Positions 35,655 to 45,020 of a stretch of DNA of 64,000 nt are shown one piece after another. The notes below the pieces were generated by a model. That model ran no database searches and was not told the origin of the DNA. It saw nothing but the letters and a program-made list of their open reading frames with translations. The stretch comes from Stackebrandtia endophytica (lineage in GTDB: Bacteria; Actinomycetota; Actinomycetes; Mycobacteriales; Micromonosporaceae). Both the position numbers and the translations under genes were made by a program. Numbering within the stretch: the stretch's first letter is position 1; every line of letters begins with the position of its first letter. The stretch lies in NCBI RefSeq assembly GCF_006716355.1, contig NZ_VFOW01000001.1, positions 744,001-808,000 on the forward strand. The letters run 5' to 3'.

Positions 35655-35871
35655 CTCAATGCCTCCGAAAGACGTCGTTGTCGGGTGGCCGTCCAAACGG
35701 AACTGCGCCGTGGTCGACGTGGTCATACTCATCTTGAAACTTACCGTTCGTTCAGGTGCTGTGCCGAACCCCCACCACACAAGGTCGTATTCGTCGAAAC
35801 CCGCGCCGACCTCCTAGGGTCGGCGTGTCCGCCGAACCGTGACCGGGCAACGGAACTCGATACCGCACGAC

Positions 35872-35907
35872 GAAAAAGGTCGCGCCCGGTTCGACCGGGC
35901 ACGACCT
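35872..35907 (-). terminator. intrinsic terminator of leuB
   Basis: On the minus strand AGGTCG-T-GCCCGG, a 5-nt loop and CCGGGC-G-CGACCT form a stem of 6 plus 6 bp with one mismatch, followed by TTTTT. It lies 16 nt after the leuB stop. This is one of the few T-tract terminators in the window and separates leuB from ilvE. Confidence 0.85.
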
Positions 35908-35922
35908 CGAAGGTGTGATGGC

Positions 35923-36963
35923 TCAGCCGAGAATGCGGGATACCCGCTCGGCTACTCGGTCGCCGGTGGCGGTGGTGTCGACGGGTTCGGCCGGGGTTCG
36001 CCCGGCGAGCTCCTCGGCGACGGCGTCACTGACGGCGGTGGCTGCGTCACCGCGACCGAGCTGCTCCAGCAGGAGGGAGACCGACAGGATCGCCGCGGCG
36101 GGGTCGGCGATGTTGCGGCCGGCGATATCGGGGGCGGAGCCGTGAACCGGTTCGAACATCGACGGATGCGAGTGGTCGGGGTTGACGCATCCGGAGGCCG
36201 CCAGCCCGATACCGCCGGTGACGGCTGCGGCGATGTCGGTGAGGATGTCGCCGAACAGGTTGTCGGTGACCACGACGTCGAAGTCCTGAGGCCGGGTCAC
36301 CAGGTACATGGCCGCCGCATCGACGTGCTGATACTCGGTGGTGACCGCGGGGAATTCGGTCGCCACCTCGGCGAAGGTTCGTCGCCACAGGTCGCCGGCG
36401 TAGGTGAGTACGTTCGCCTTGTGGACGCAGGTGAGATGTTTGCGTTCCCGACGGCTCGCCCGGTTGAAGGCGTCCCGGATGACCCGTTCGGTTCCATACC
36501 GGGTGTTGAGGCTCTCCTCGGTGGCGATCTCGGCCGACGAACCGGTGTGCAGGGATCCACCCGCCCCCGCATACAGTCCCTCGGTCCCCTCTCGGACCAC
36601 CACCAGATCGATCTCACCGGGTTTGACGTCGGCCAACGGCCCGGTGGTGCCGGGCCACAGTCGGGACGGACGCAGGTTGACGTACTGGTCGAAGTCGAAT
36701 CGCAGTTTCAGCAGCAGGCCCCGTTCCAGGACGCCCGGTGGCACCGACGGGTCTCCCACCGCACCCAGCAGAATCGCGTCGTGCTGGTCGAGTTCGGCCT
36801 GGACCGAATCGGGAAGGATCTCACCGGTTCGGTGGTAACGCGCCGCCCCGAGGTCGTACTCGGTGGCATCGTGATCGGGTAGCGCGATGTCCAACACCTT
36901 GCGTGCCTGTGCGATGACCTCGCTGCCGATGCCGTCGCCGGGGATCACCGCGATCCGCGTCAT
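35923..36963 (-). CDS. leuB: 3-isopropylmalate dehydrogenase
   Basis: The 346-residue protein begins [16 protein letters not shown] and ends in the usual beta-decarboxylating dehydrogenase C-terminus. It has [17 protein letters not shown] (substrate Arg residues), the catalytic Tyr/Lys region [27 protein letters not shown] (Mg2+ Asp) and [13 protein letters not shown] (NAD binding). It oxidises 3-isopropylmalate in leucine synthesis. ATG 36963 is set by the conserved start with AAAGGA upstream. A TATGGT box (37022-37027, minus) may be its -10. Confidence 0.96.
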   Translation of the reverse strand: MTRIAVIPGDGIGSEVIAQARKVLDIALPDHDATEYDLGAARYHRTGEILPDSVQAELDQHDAILLGAVGDPSVPPGVLERGLLLKLRFDFDQYVNLRPSRLWPGTTGPLADVKPGEIDLVVVREGTEGLYAGAGGSLHTGSSAEIATEESLNTRYGTERVIRDAFNRASRRERKHLTCVHKANVLTYAGDLWRRTFAEVATEFPAVTTEYQHVDAAAMYLVTRPQDFDVVVTDNLFGDILTDIAAAVTGGIGLAASGCVNPDHSHPSMFEPVHGSAPDIAGRNIADPAAAILSVSLLLEQLGRGDAATAVSDAVAEELAGRTPAEPVDTTATGDRVAERVSRILG

Positions 36964-37437
36964 GCCTGGTTGTCCTTTCGCCGTCTGCCGGTTCTGGTGT
37001 GCCCGCTGACGCGGGTGCCCCACCATACCGGATCCGTCCCGATATTCGGCCATCACTTCTCACCATTCGGAACGCGCAAAGGAGGATCGTGCCCATCGGC
37101 AGGCCCACCAAGGCACCGAAGGATCGACGTCACCCTCTCGAGGACATCCAAACGTGCCATGGTGGCGACTCCACCGTAGACATATCAAGCCGCCGTCGAC
37201 AGGTGTGGGATAGCGTTCGCGCAGGCCAGCGAGTCGGAGCTAGGACACCCGAGGGCTTCTTATCCTCACAATCAAAAAAACTGCATCTGCAGATCGCACA
37301 AACAGTGCGACGACGGACCGCTCGGGTCGCCGAAAATCGATGGTGCCGAGCGGGTGGCCGCCACTCCCGCTCGGCTCATCGATCTACCACCCCCACACCC
37401 GTGGACACACACATCGTCGTCGCAGATAGGACTCGTC
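36964..37437. other. 474-bp region without a called gene
   Basis: It holds the leuB promoter (minus) and the leader of the small gene at 37438. TATGGT (37022-37027, minus) is a -10 candidate for leuB. The patch 37255-37310 is unusually AT-rich (a run of seven A near 37274 and the palindrome ATCTGCAGAT). No RNA gene or convincing frame is seen. Confidence 0.4.
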
Positions 37438-37767
37438 ATGACCAACTGCATATACGATTCCGCGATCCTGCTGGCGCAGCCGGAACAGCTGCGGCACAGC
37501 ACCTGCGGTCAGTCCATGCTGCCCTCACAAGCCGACCGACACACCCTGGTCTACCGGTGCGACCCGGCGGTGTGCGGCGGCCACACCGCCGAAGTCGACA
37601 CCGTCGAGCTCGGTCTGGTCAGGGAATACCGTTCCTTCCGGGTTCACGAATGTTGGGGGAAACCGACCGACGCCTTTCTTCCCGAGATGTATCGGCGGCT
37701 CAAGTTGGCGTGGGTGACCGACGACGGGATCACCCCCGGCGCGGTGCGCTTCAACGACGCCGACTGA
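37438..37767 (+). CDS. small Cys-containing hypothetical protein
   Basis: The 109-residue protein (MTNCIYDSAI...) is soluble and acidic. Cys residues in STCGQS and YRCDPAVCGGHTAE could form a zinc site or be incidental. I do not recognise it. The start is chosen at ATG 37438 with AGGA 7 nt upstream; an in-frame ATG exists at 37354. It ends 6 nt from the convergent NmrA-like gene. Codon use looks normal for the genome, which supports a real gene, but only moderately. Confidence 0.5.
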   Translation: MTNCIYDSAILLAQPEQLRHSTCGQSMLPSQADRHTLVYRCDPAVCGGHTAEVDTVELGLVREYRSFRVHECWGKPTDAFLPEMYRRLKLAWVTDDGITPGAVRFNDAD

Positions 37768-37773
37768 CCACCG

Positions 37774-38583
37774 TCAGCTGAAGTCGGCCACGTGGTCTAC
37801 GGCCCACTGCGCGAACGAGCGAGCGGGCCGACCGGTCACCGCCTCACTCGTGGGTCCCGGTGGTGGAACCTGGCCGTCGGCCAACATGTCCAGCATCAGT
37901 TCCGGTTGCGGCATGAATTTCGCCAGCGCCTCGTAGGCCTCTTCCCGAGTCAACTCCACGACGGCGATGTCACGACCGATGGCTTCACCGATCAACTCGA
38001 TCTGCCGACGCTGACTCAACGGTTGCGGCCCGTCCACATAGACTGCGGTGTTCACCAGACCGGCACCGGTCAGCCCCTCCACCGCCACCTCGGCGATGTC
38101 GGCCTCGTGAATGGGATTGACCATCGCGTCGGGGTATACAACCCTGACCAATTTTTCCTCCACAATTGACTGTCTCCATTGCAGTGAGTTGCCGGCGAAC
38201 ATCCCGGGACGGACGAAGGTCCACGGCACGCCGGAGGCACGCAACGGCTCCTCGACGGCCAAATGCATCCGACTGATCGCGTCGTCGGCCTTGCCCTCCG
38301 GATCGACCGCCGCCGAGGACAACAGGACGAACCGCTCAACCCCGGCTTCCTTGGCCGCGGCGATGAAGTCGTCGATCCCTTCGGCCGCGGCGTAGAGGAA
38401 CACCCGGCTGACTCCCGTCAACGCCTCGGCGAAACCCTCCGGCTTCGTGAAGTCCAACTGCACCGTGGTCGTCCCGTCCAGCGGCTGACGGCTGGCAGCG
38501 CGCACGTCGACACCCGCAGCGGTCAACTGGGCGATCACGTTGCGCGCAACGGCACCCCTGGCCCCGGTCACCAATATCGTCAT
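37774..38583 (-). CDS. NmrA-like NAD(P)-binding protein (atypical SDR)
   Basis: The 269-residue protein begins MTILVTGARGAVARNVI, with the GxxGxxG-type dinucleotide motif, then VERFVLLSSAAVDPEG and VPWTFVRPGMFAGNSLQW as in the NmrA/YtfG quinone-sensing or reducing group. It lacks the classical SDR YxxxK, as is usual there. Its ATG overlaps the TetR stop by 4 nt, so regulator and enzyme are co-translated; response to a quinone or electrophile is likely. Confidence 0.82.
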   Translation of the reverse strand: MTILVTGARGAVARNVIAQLTAAGVDVRAASRQPLDGTTTVQLDFTKPEGFAEALTGVSRVFLYAAAEGIDDFIAAAKEAGVERFVLLSSAAVDPEGKADDAISRMHLAVEEPLRASGVPWTFVRPGMFAGNSLQWRQSIVEEKLVRVVYPDAMVNPIHEADIAEVAVEGLTGAGLVNTAVYVDGPQPLSQRRQIELIGEAIGRDIAVVELTREEAYEALAKFMPQPELMLDMLADGQVPPPGPTSEAVTGRPARSFAQWAVDHVADFS

Positions 38584-39227
38584 GAGTCATCGCTCGCTTT
38601 CGGTTGAGGCCGCGCCGAAGGCGCCAGCCGTTGGAGGATTCGTGACAACGTGTCGCCGTAACGTCGGGCGAACTCGGGGTCGTCGGTGCTGACACCGAAC
38701 AACTTCTCGGCCACGCGGGGCATCGCGATGGGCGCGGTGACCATTCCCATCCAGGCCATCTGAAGCGCGGCGATGTCGAGATCGGCGGCGAGTTCACCCC
38801 GCTCCTGACGCTGCCGCAACCGGTCCTGCTCCACCTCGATGTCGGAGTCGCCGTCGACGGACGGGGCGTCGTCGGCCAGCCCTCGCCACAACGACAACCG
38901 AACCGACCGAGGATCCTTCAGGGCCGATTCGAGGTACCAGCGCATCATCTGATCGATGGGAACGTCCAACGTGGTGGATTCCGATTCCTCACGCCACCGT
39001 TCCCGCTGCATCTGTTGATACAGCCCCTCTTTGCCACCGAAGTAGTAACTGATGAGCTGTTTGTTGACGCCGGCCCGCTCGGCGATGCGCCCCACCCTTG
39101 CTCCGGCGTATCCGAACTCGGCGAACTCGTCGCGCGCCACGTCGAGCAGAAGTCGCCGGGTCCGTTCGGCATCGCGTTGGCGATCCTGCGGACCCGGCGA
39201 TCGACGTGTTGGATTATTCGCTGTCAC
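38580..39227 (-). CDS. TetR-family transcriptional regulator
   Basis: The 215-residue protein has the N-terminal HTH domain (about 18-65): RLLLDVARDEFAEFGYAGARVGRIAERAGVNKQLISYYFGGKEGLY, quoted in part here only to mark the family. The C-terminal half is a typical TetR ligand domain. GTG 39227 (VTANNPTRRS) is chosen because TATCGT (39235-39240, minus) ends 7 nt before it, a leaderless arrangement. A palindrome at 39249-39264 is its likely operator. The linked NmrA-like gene should be the target. Confidence 0.87.
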   Translation of the reverse strand: MTANNPTRRSPGPQDRQRDAERTRRLLLDVARDEFAEFGYAGARVGRIAERAGVNKQLISYYFGGKEGLYQQMQRERWREESESTTLDVPIDQMMRWYLESALKDPRSVRLSLWRGLADDAPSVDGDSDIEVEQDRLRQRQERGELAADLDIAALQMAWMGMVTAPIAMPRVAEKLFGVSTDDPEFARRYGDTLSRILQRLAPSARPQPKASDDS

Positions 39228-39248
39228 GTGGACGACGATAACCGGCAA

Positions 39249-39264
39249 TCATCCATCTGGATGA
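39249..39264. promoter_or_regulatory. candidate TetR operator
   Basis: TCATCC-ATCT-GGATGA is a perfect 6-bp dyad, 22 nt upstream of the TetR start and just upstream of its -10 box. A wider pair AATCATC / GATGATT (39247-39253 and 39281-39287) encloses it. The position fits autoregulation. Confidence 0.5.
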
Positions 39265-39285
39265 CTAAATCAAACGTGTCGATGA

Positions 39286-40296
39286 TTACAATCGCCAATC
39301 GGCGAAGACCTCGGCCTCCGGCGGCGCCGGCGGCGGTGTCCCGTCACCGAACGGCCTGCCTCCCAAAGCCTCTCGACCATGCGGAGTATCCCAATTGGTC
39401 AGATCGGGCCCCAGTGGAACGATCTTGGTGGGATTGATGTCGGTGTGCACCTGGTAGTAGTGCCGTTTGATGTGATCGAAGTTCACGGTGTCGGTGAACC
39501 CGGGCGTCTGGTAGAGGTCGCGGGCATAGGCCCACAGCGCCGGCATCTCGGTCAACTTGTTGCGATTGCACTTGAAGTGGCCGTGATAAACCGGGTCGAA
39601 CCGCACCAAAGTGGTGAACAACCGGATGTCGGCCTCGGTGATGGTGTCACCGACGAGGTAGCGCCGCCCGGTCAGCCGCTCCTCCAACCAATCCAGCCGA
39701 TTGAACAGTCCATTGTATGCACGATCGTATTTGTCCTGCGCGGCGGCGAATCCCGATCGGTACACACCGTTGTTGACGTCGCGGAAGACCAGACCGATGA
39801 CCTCGTCGATCTCCGGTCGCAGTGCGACCGGGTACAGGTCGGGGGCACCGTCACGGTGAAAGCCGCCCCACTCGGTGGACAGGTCCAACGTCATCTGCAG
39901 GTAGTCGTTGGTGACCAGTTCTCCGCTGGGAATGTCCACGATCGCCGGAACGCTGATACCACCGCGATAGTCCGGTTCCCTTGCGTAGTAGGCATCCCCG
40001 ATGAATCCGATACCCAGCACCGGATCCACGTCGTCGGGGTCCAGGGTGAACCGCCAACTGCGTTCGTCCTGGACCGGATCGGTCACCCCGACCGAGATCG
40101 ACGACTCGAGACCGAGCAGCCGCCGCACGATGAGCATGCGATGCGCCCAGGGACACGCCAGGCTCACCACCAGTCGATAACGTCCCGGCTCCACCGGCCA
40201 CTGCGCGTTCGGATCGGCGAGGATCCGATCATCGAAGTGACTCAGGGAACGCTGAAACTCACCGGTGGAATCGGTGCTGTGATTGTTCTCGACCAT
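39286..40296 (-). CDS. glutathionyl-hydroquinone reductase-like protein (omega-type GST)
   Basis: The 336-residue protein has the nucleophile in VSLACPWAHRMLIVRRLLGL, SVPAIVDIPSGELVTNDY (thiol-binding region) and GDTITEADIRLFTTLVRFD with YHGHFKCN, all characteristic of the YqjG/Xi-class enzymes that reduce S-thiolated quinones. Actinomycetes normally make mycothiol rather than glutathione, so mycothiol is the likely partner. ATG 40296 (MVENNHSTD) is chosen as the conserved start. The gene adjoins the TetR/NmrA unit and could belong to the same quinone response. Confidence 0.87.
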   Translation of the reverse strand: MVENNHSTDSTGEFQRSLSHFDDRILADPNAQWPVEPGRYRLVVSLACPWAHRMLIVRRLLGLESSISVGVTDPVQDERSWRFTLDPDDVDPVLGIGFIGDAYYAREPDYRGGISVPAIVDIPSGELVTNDYLQMTLDLSTEWGGFHRDGAPDLYPVALRPEIDEVIGLVFRDVNNGVYRSGFAAAQDKYDRAYNGLFNRLDWLEERLTGRRYLVGDTITEADIRLFTTLVRFDPVYHGHFKCNRNKLTEMPALWAYARDLYQTPGFTDTVNFDHIKRHYYQVHTDINPTKIVPLGPDLTNWDTPHGREALGGRPFGDGTPPPAPPEAEVFADWRL

Positions 40297-40607
40297 GTCA
40301 GACGACCACCCATACTCGACGGCTTGGAAGGGCAGTCTAGGGCGTGCAGGGTCGATCCGCATTCGTCCTCGCGACAGCTCGGCGGCACAGGCCGTCTCGA
40401 ACGTCGACCCTGCCGGGTGAGCAGTCGATACTCAAACCATCCGACGACGAATCCTCGGTGGACGGGACGCAAGAAGGCAGCAGAGAGGCGTTCGCGGGGA
40501 ACGCACCTTCACCAGCGCCGACACCGCCGCCGGAACGTAACCGCACACTCCGCGGTATACGCAGCTCTCACACGATCCGCGGCGGCATCCACAGTCGACG
40601 ACATGAG
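40297..40607. other. intergenic region upstream of the GST-like gene
   Basis: These 311 bp hold the promoter of the GST-like gene (minus). Frames on both strands are open but give Arg/Pro-rich products without resemblance to any family. I see no RNA gene. Confidence 0.4.
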
Positions 40608-40643
40608 ATCGCCGCCGACCCGAGGAATCGGGTCGGCGGCGAT
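40608..40643 (-). terminator. terminator of serA
   Basis: A perfect 16-bp stem, ATCGCCGCCGACCCGA with its exact complement, and a 4-nt loop lie 17 nt after the serA stop. There is no T tract. It is the most stable hairpin in the window by inspection. Confidence 0.8.
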
Positions 40644-40660
40644 TCGCGTGGCTCGGGACC

Positions 40661-42262
40661 TCAGTCGGTCAGGGTGACCGCGGTGGCGGCACTGGCACCG
40701 ATGGTGGTGGACAACCTGGTCAGCAGATCCGGGGTGACCTCGGCGTCGGTGGCGACCAGCATGAGCGCCTCGCCTCCGGCCTCATGGCGGGCCACCTGCA
40801 TCGCGGCGATGTTGATTCCGGCGTCACCCAACGCCCCACCCACCAGCCCGACGACGCCGGGACGGTCGTCGTAGCGCAAGATCAACAGTGGACCTTCAGC
40901 GTCGATTTCGACGTCGTAGCCGTCGATCTCGGTGAGTTTGCGGATCTCCTTGAAGTCCTGGGTGACGGTGCCCGACACGGTCAACGCGCGACCGTCGACG
41001 AGGGCGCCGCGAACGGTCACCTTGTTCTGGAAGTCGGGGCTGTCGGGCGCGGTGAACAGCCCGACGTCGACGCCGCGATCGGCGGCCAGCAGCGGCGCGT
41101 TCACGTAGGTCACCTGCTCCGCCACGTCGACGAACAGCCCCTTCGTCGCGGCCAGCTGGAGCACCGTGACGTCCTGGGAGACGACGTCGCCGCGGACCTC
41201 GACGGTCACCGATTGCGCCGCGCCGTCCGACAACGCCGTGAACACCCGTCCCAGCCGTTCAGCCAACGGCAGCAACGGCCGGACCTCTTCGGCGACGACG
41301 CCACCGGCCTGCACGTTGACGGCGTCGGGAACGAACTCACCCGACAGCGCGAGTTTGACGCTGCGGGCCACGGCCAGTCCGGCGTTGTCCTGGGCCTCCC
41401 GTGTGGAGGCGCCGAGGTGCGGGGTGACGACGACGTTGTCCAGGTCGAACAGCGGCGAGTCGGTGCACGGCTCGGTGGCGTAGACGTCGATTCCCGCGGC
41501 CGCCACCCGGCCGTCGGCCAGTGCCTCCGCCAGCGCCGCCTCATCGATCAGGCCGCCTCGGGCCGCGTTGACGATACGGACACCGGGCTTGACCTTGTTC
41601 AGCTCGGACTTACCGATGAGGCCGACGGTCTCGGGGGTCTTCGGCAGGTGAATCGAGATGAAGTCCGACTGCAACAACAGGTCGTCCAGGCTGACCAGCG
41701 TGATGCCCAACTGCGCGGCGCGAGCCGGTTGCACGTATGGGTCGTAGGCGATGAGTTTGGTGTCGAAGGCCGCGATCCGGGTCGCGAACAACTGACCGAT
41801 GCGCCCCAGACCGACGACGCCGACGGTCTTGCCCGCCAACTCGACGCCGGTGAACTGCGACCGCTTCCATTCGCCGCGTTTGAGGGAGGCGTCGGCCTGC
41901 GCCGTGTTGCGGGCCGAGGCCAGCAACAGCGCCATCGCCTGCTCGGCGGCGGAGACGATGTTGGAGGTGGGAGCGTTGACGACCATGACTCCGCGGCCGG
42001 TCGCCGCGTTGATGTCGACATTGTCCAGTCCGACACCGGCACGGGCGACGACCTTCAGCCGGCCGGCAGCCGCCAAGGCGTCGGCGTCGATGCGGGTCGC
42101 GCTTCGGACGATCACGGCGTCGGCGTCGGACAGCGCCGAGTGCAGTGTCGGGATGTCGGTTCCATCGATGGTGCGGACCTCGAAGTCGCCGGCGAGAACC
42201 GCGACGGCCGAATCGGCGAGTTTGTCGGCGATGACAACGATGGGACGGTGTGGCGTGGTCAT
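40661..42262 (-). CDS. serA: D-3-phosphoglycerate dehydrogenase
   Basis: The 533-residue protein is the long actinobacterial form. It contains a catalytic domain with GLDNVDINAATGRGV, Rossmann motif VVGLGRIGQLFA, the catalytic Arg and Glu regions INAARGGLIDE and the His in VTPHLGAST. An intervening domain (about 325-450) is followed by a C-terminal ACT domain (LLILRYDDRPGVVGLVGGAL) for serine feedback. It commits 3-phosphoglycerate to serine. ATG 42262 is the conserved start. In actinobacteria serA commonly follows ilvC; here 10 kb separates them. Confidence 0.96.
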   Translation of the reverse strand: MTTPHRPIVVIADKLADSAVAVLAGDFEVRTIDGTDIPTLHSALSDADAVIVRSATRIDADALAAAGRLKVVARAGVGLDNVDINAATGRGVMVVNAPTSNIVSAAEQAMALLLASARNTAQADASLKRGEWKRSQFTGVELAGKTVGVVGLGRIGQLFATRIAAFDTKLIAYDPYVQPARAAQLGITLVSLDDLLLQSDFISIHLPKTPETVGLIGKSELNKVKPGVRIVNAARGGLIDEAALAEALADGRVAAAGIDVYATEPCTDSPLFDLDNVVVTPHLGASTREAQDNAGLAVARSVKLALSGEFVPDAVNVQAGGVVAEEVRPLLPLAERLGRVFTALSDGAAQSVTVEVRGDVVSQDVTVLQLAATKGLFVDVAEQVTYVNAPLLAADRGVDVGLFTAPDSPDFQNKVTVRGALVDGRALTVSGTVTQDFKEIRKLTEIDGYDVEIDAEGPLLILRYDDRPGVVGLVGGALGDAGINIAAMQVARHEAGGEALMLVATDAEVTPDLLTRLSTTIGASAATAVTLTD

Positions 42263-42657
42263 GTGCAGAACGCTCCTGGCGGAATCAGCTTCGATACGGC
42301 GGGCCGATGGCCACGCTGCCATCACGGTCGATTCACCCTGCTTGAGCAGCGGTGATATGCCCCGTCAATGGTAGGACCGTCCATTCACTGAGACCTCACC
42401 GGGTCGTGGGGCGAGTGAACGTCCTCGTACCCGAGTCGAACGCGTGGGGGGAAGGCCCGGGTGGTCCACAACGTCGCCAGAGGACGACGACTCTGACGAG
42501 GCCGGTGCACGGTTTCCGACCTCGTTCGTCGTGAGCGGTGGTCGGGCGAGTGGGTCGCAGGGCGGAGGCCGGCCGGCGCATACCGGCGTTTCCGGTAGAA
42601 GCACTGTGGCGGGCTCCACCTCGGCCCGCGCATGTGGGTCGGGGTGTGCCGCGCGAC
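42263..42657. other. 395-bp intergenic region upstream of serA
   Basis: It separates serA from the MFS gene and should contain the serA promoter on the minus strand. A TTGACG box (near 42364, minus) has no good -10 partner. No RNA gene is evident, and open frames here run across from the flanking genes in shadow frames. Confidence 0.4.
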
Positions 42658-44205
42658 TCAGTGGTCGACGTCCTCCACCGACACGTCGGTCGGCGTCAGG
42701 AACCAGACGACGACGGCGGCCACCGCCATCAGCCCACCACCGACCAGGCCGACGATGCCGAGCGAGCCGGTGAACGCACCCTGAATCTGCTCGATCAGTC
42801 CGGTGTCGGCGGGCAGCTTCTCGGCGACCGCCAGTGCACCGCCCAGCGATTCCTGCGCAATGTGGGCCTGGTCGCCGGTCACGCCGTGCTCGGCGAGGTC
42901 CTCCGCGGACAGGCTGGAGCGGAACACGGCGGCGGCGATACTGCCCAGCACCGCCACTCCCAGCGCGTTGCCCAGTTCGTAGCTGGTCTCCTCGAGTGCG
43001 GCGGCGTTGCCGGTGCGTTCGGGGGGAACGGCCGACATGATGATGACCGAGCCGATGCCGAACACGGCCGCACACAGTCCCAATAGGATCTCGGCGACGA
43101 CGACCAGGCCGAAGGACAGCGGGTCTCCCCCTAGATAGAGGATCGCGAACCCGACGCCGCCGACCAGGAGCCCGGTGACCATGAGGTTGCGGATGCCCAT
43201 CCATTGGGCCAGTTTGGGTGTGAACGGCGCGACGGCGCCGCCCATGATCGCCATGGGCAGCAGGAAGAAACCGGTCTCGATGGGGGTGTACCCCTTCACC
43301 AGCTGCATCCACTGCGCCAGCAGCAACAGCATCGCCGCCATGCCGACGCTGGAGATCAGCGCGTAGATCAATCCGACCGACAACTGTGGACGGCCGAGGA
43401 GCCGGATGTCCAACAGGGGTGCCTTGCGGCGAAGGCTCCGCGTCACGAACCAGCCGAGCGCCACCGCCGAGATCACCAGCGCGGCCAATGTCGTCGGATC
43501 GGTCAGGCCGTACTTGCCCATTCCCTTGATGGCGTACATGAGTGAGGCCATGCCGACGATGGACAGGCCCATGCTGAGGAAGTCCCACGGAACGGCGGCG
43601 CCGCGCGATTCCGGTAGCAGGAGGATCGCGGCGATCGCGGCGATCACCATGACGGGGGTGTTGAACAGGAAGGCGGCGTGCCAGTCGAAGAACTCCAGCA
43701 GTACCCCACCCACGATGGGTCCGAGCCCTGCTCCCACCGAGGCCATCGCGGCCCAGGCGGCCAGTGCGACGGCACGTTCCTTCGCGTCGGTGAACAGGCC
43801 ACGGATCATCGACATCGTCGACGGCATGATCAGGGCACCGCCGACTCCCAGCAGCGCGCGCAGTGCGATCAACCCGGCCGGGTTGTCGATGACCAGGACC
43901 AGCAACGGGATCGCCCCGAAGACGCCGTATCCGATCAACAGCAGGCGGCGTCTACCGAACCGGTCCGACAGTCCGCTGGCCGTGACCAGGAAACCGGCCA
44001 CCACGAGGCCGTAGACGTCGACCATCCACAGTAGTTCTATCGAGGTGGGCAGCAGGTCGGCGCTGATGGCCGGCAACGCCACGTTGAGGACGGTCATGTC
44101 CATGACGACGATGAGCACGCTGGCACACAGCACCGCCAGCCCCACCCACCGGCGTGGGTGCGGGGTGGGAACCTGCCGTTGCGAAGCAGGCGTGACCGCG
44201 GACAT
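42658..44205 (-). CDS. MFS drug exporter, DHA2 (14-helix) family
   Basis: The 515-residue protein has about 14 membrane segments. It has the DHA2 motifs VVMDMTVLNVALPAI (motif D1), SGLSDRFGRRRLLL (motif A) and GLGPIVGGVLLEFFDWHAAF (motif C), closest in style to SmvA/QacA efflux pumps for cationic compounds. The ATG at 44205 has GAGG 6 nt upstream. It lies downstream of, and in line with, a TetR gene (136-bp gap), which probably represses it. Confidence 0.9.
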   Translation of the reverse strand: MSAVTPASQRQVPTPHPRRWVGLAVLCASVLIVVMDMTVLNVALPAISADLLPTSIELLWMVDVYGLVVAGFLVTASGLSDRFGRRRLLLIGYGVFGAIPLLVLVIDNPAGLIALRALLGVGGALIMPSTMSMIRGLFTDAKERAVALAAWAAMASVGAGLGPIVGGVLLEFFDWHAAFLFNTPVMVIAAIAAILLLPESRGAAVPWDFLSMGLSIVGMASLMYAIKGMGKYGLTDPTTLAALVISAVALGWFVTRSLRRKAPLLDIRLLGRPQLSVGLIYALISSVGMAAMLLLLAQWMQLVKGYTPIETGFFLLPMAIMGGAVAPFTPKLAQWMGIRNLMVTGLLVGGVGFAILYLGGDPLSFGLVVVAEILLGLCAAVFGIGSVIIMSAVPPERTGNAAALEETSYELGNALGVAVLGSIAAAVFRSSLSAEDLAEHGVTGDQAHIAQESLGGALAVAEKLPADTGLIEQIQGAFTGSLGIVGLVGGGLMAVAAVVVWFLTPTDVSVEDVDH

Positions 44206-44341
44206 GTGTACCTCTATTCCATCTGGACGATCTGGTCGTTCGAATGTCGTGGCCGTTCACCCCCGGCGTGATCGCGCACACCGTCGTCGAACCGGGTCGA
44301 CCCGACCTGTGCTGAGGATCGTGGGTGTCACCCCGACCGGA

Positions 44342-44899
44342 TCAGCGAGCGCTGACTCCGTTGAACAGGGTTTCGCGCAGCAGTCGCTCGGCGTCGCGGA
44401 CGGCGATATCGCCGCGCCGGAGACCGTCACGCAGTCCCACGAGCAACCCGAACACGGCGTTGGCGATCCACGCCACCGGCAGGTCGGCGCGTAGCACGCC
44501 GGCTTCTTGGGCGGCGGCGTAGAACCGCAGCTCCCGGTTTTGAAGCAGTTCGGCCTCGGAGACCAGTTCCTCATCACGTTCGGCGGTGGGGTCGGTCAGG
44601 ATGAAGCCGTATTCGTCGGCGTCGCGGATGAGTTCTCCGCACAATCGCCGCATGGCGTCGGTGATCTCGCGTGGGTCACCACCGTCGCCGGCCGCTTCGA
44701 TCCCGGCGCCATCCAGCGCGTCGCGCCATGATTCCAGGCTCATCCGGCCCAGAAACTTGATCAGGTCCTCGCGGGTGGCGAAGGTCCGGTGCAACGTGGC
44801 ACGACTGATTCCGGCGGCGGTGGCGATCTGGCCCATCGATGCGGTGGGGTCGGCGTTCAGCAGCCGCAATGCGGCTTGACCGAGTTCCCTGGCACCCAT
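44342..44899 (-). CDS. TetR-family transcriptional regulator
   Basis: The 185-residue protein has the HTH MGQIATAAGISRATLHRTFATREDLIKFL at about 20-50, followed by a helical ligand domain of ordinary length. ATG 44899 is preferred because GAAGG lies 8 nt before it; ATG 44908 abuts that binding site. It precedes the DHA2 exporter on the same strand. A perfect dyad 87-104 nt upstream is its likely operator. Confidence 0.85.
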   Translation of the reverse strand: MGARELGQAALRLLNADPTASMGQIATAAGISRATLHRTFATREDLIKFLGRMSLESWRDALDGAGIEAAGDGGDPREITDAMRRLCGELIRDADEYGFILTDPTAERDEELVSEAELLQNRELRFYAAAQEAGVLRADLPVAWIANAVFGLLVGLRDGLRRGDIAVRDAERLLRETLFNGVSAR

Positions 44900-44985
44900 G
44901 CTGTCCATCCTTCACCAATCTTCGACGCCGTTGTTCGGGAGCGACCGGCCGAGCACGTTTTCAGGCTCGGCGGCGCGCCGCGACG

Positions 44986-45003
44986 TGAGACAACGATGTC
45001 TCA
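44986..45003. promoter_or_regulatory. candidate operator of the exporter-linked TetR
   Basis: TGAGACA-ACGA-TGTCTCA is a perfect 7-bp dyad of 18 bp, a form common for TetR regulators of efflux pumps. Another half site, CTGTCTCAG, lies at about 45016-45024. Both sit in the 121-bp gap upstream of the TetR gene. Confidence 0.6.
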
Positions 45004-45020
45004 AACGCTACAGAACTGTC

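Noticed and set aside
40344-40874. Plus-strand 176-codon gene upstream of serA
   Set aside because: It runs into the antisense of serA and through its terminator hairpin, and is Ser/Thr/Pro/Arg-rich without resemblance to a family.
42365-43588. Minus-strand 407-codon frame within the DHA2 exporter gene
   Set aside because: It is the shifted frame of the exporter gene with an Arg/Gly/His-rich product; the exporter frame shows 14 membrane helices and MFS motifs.
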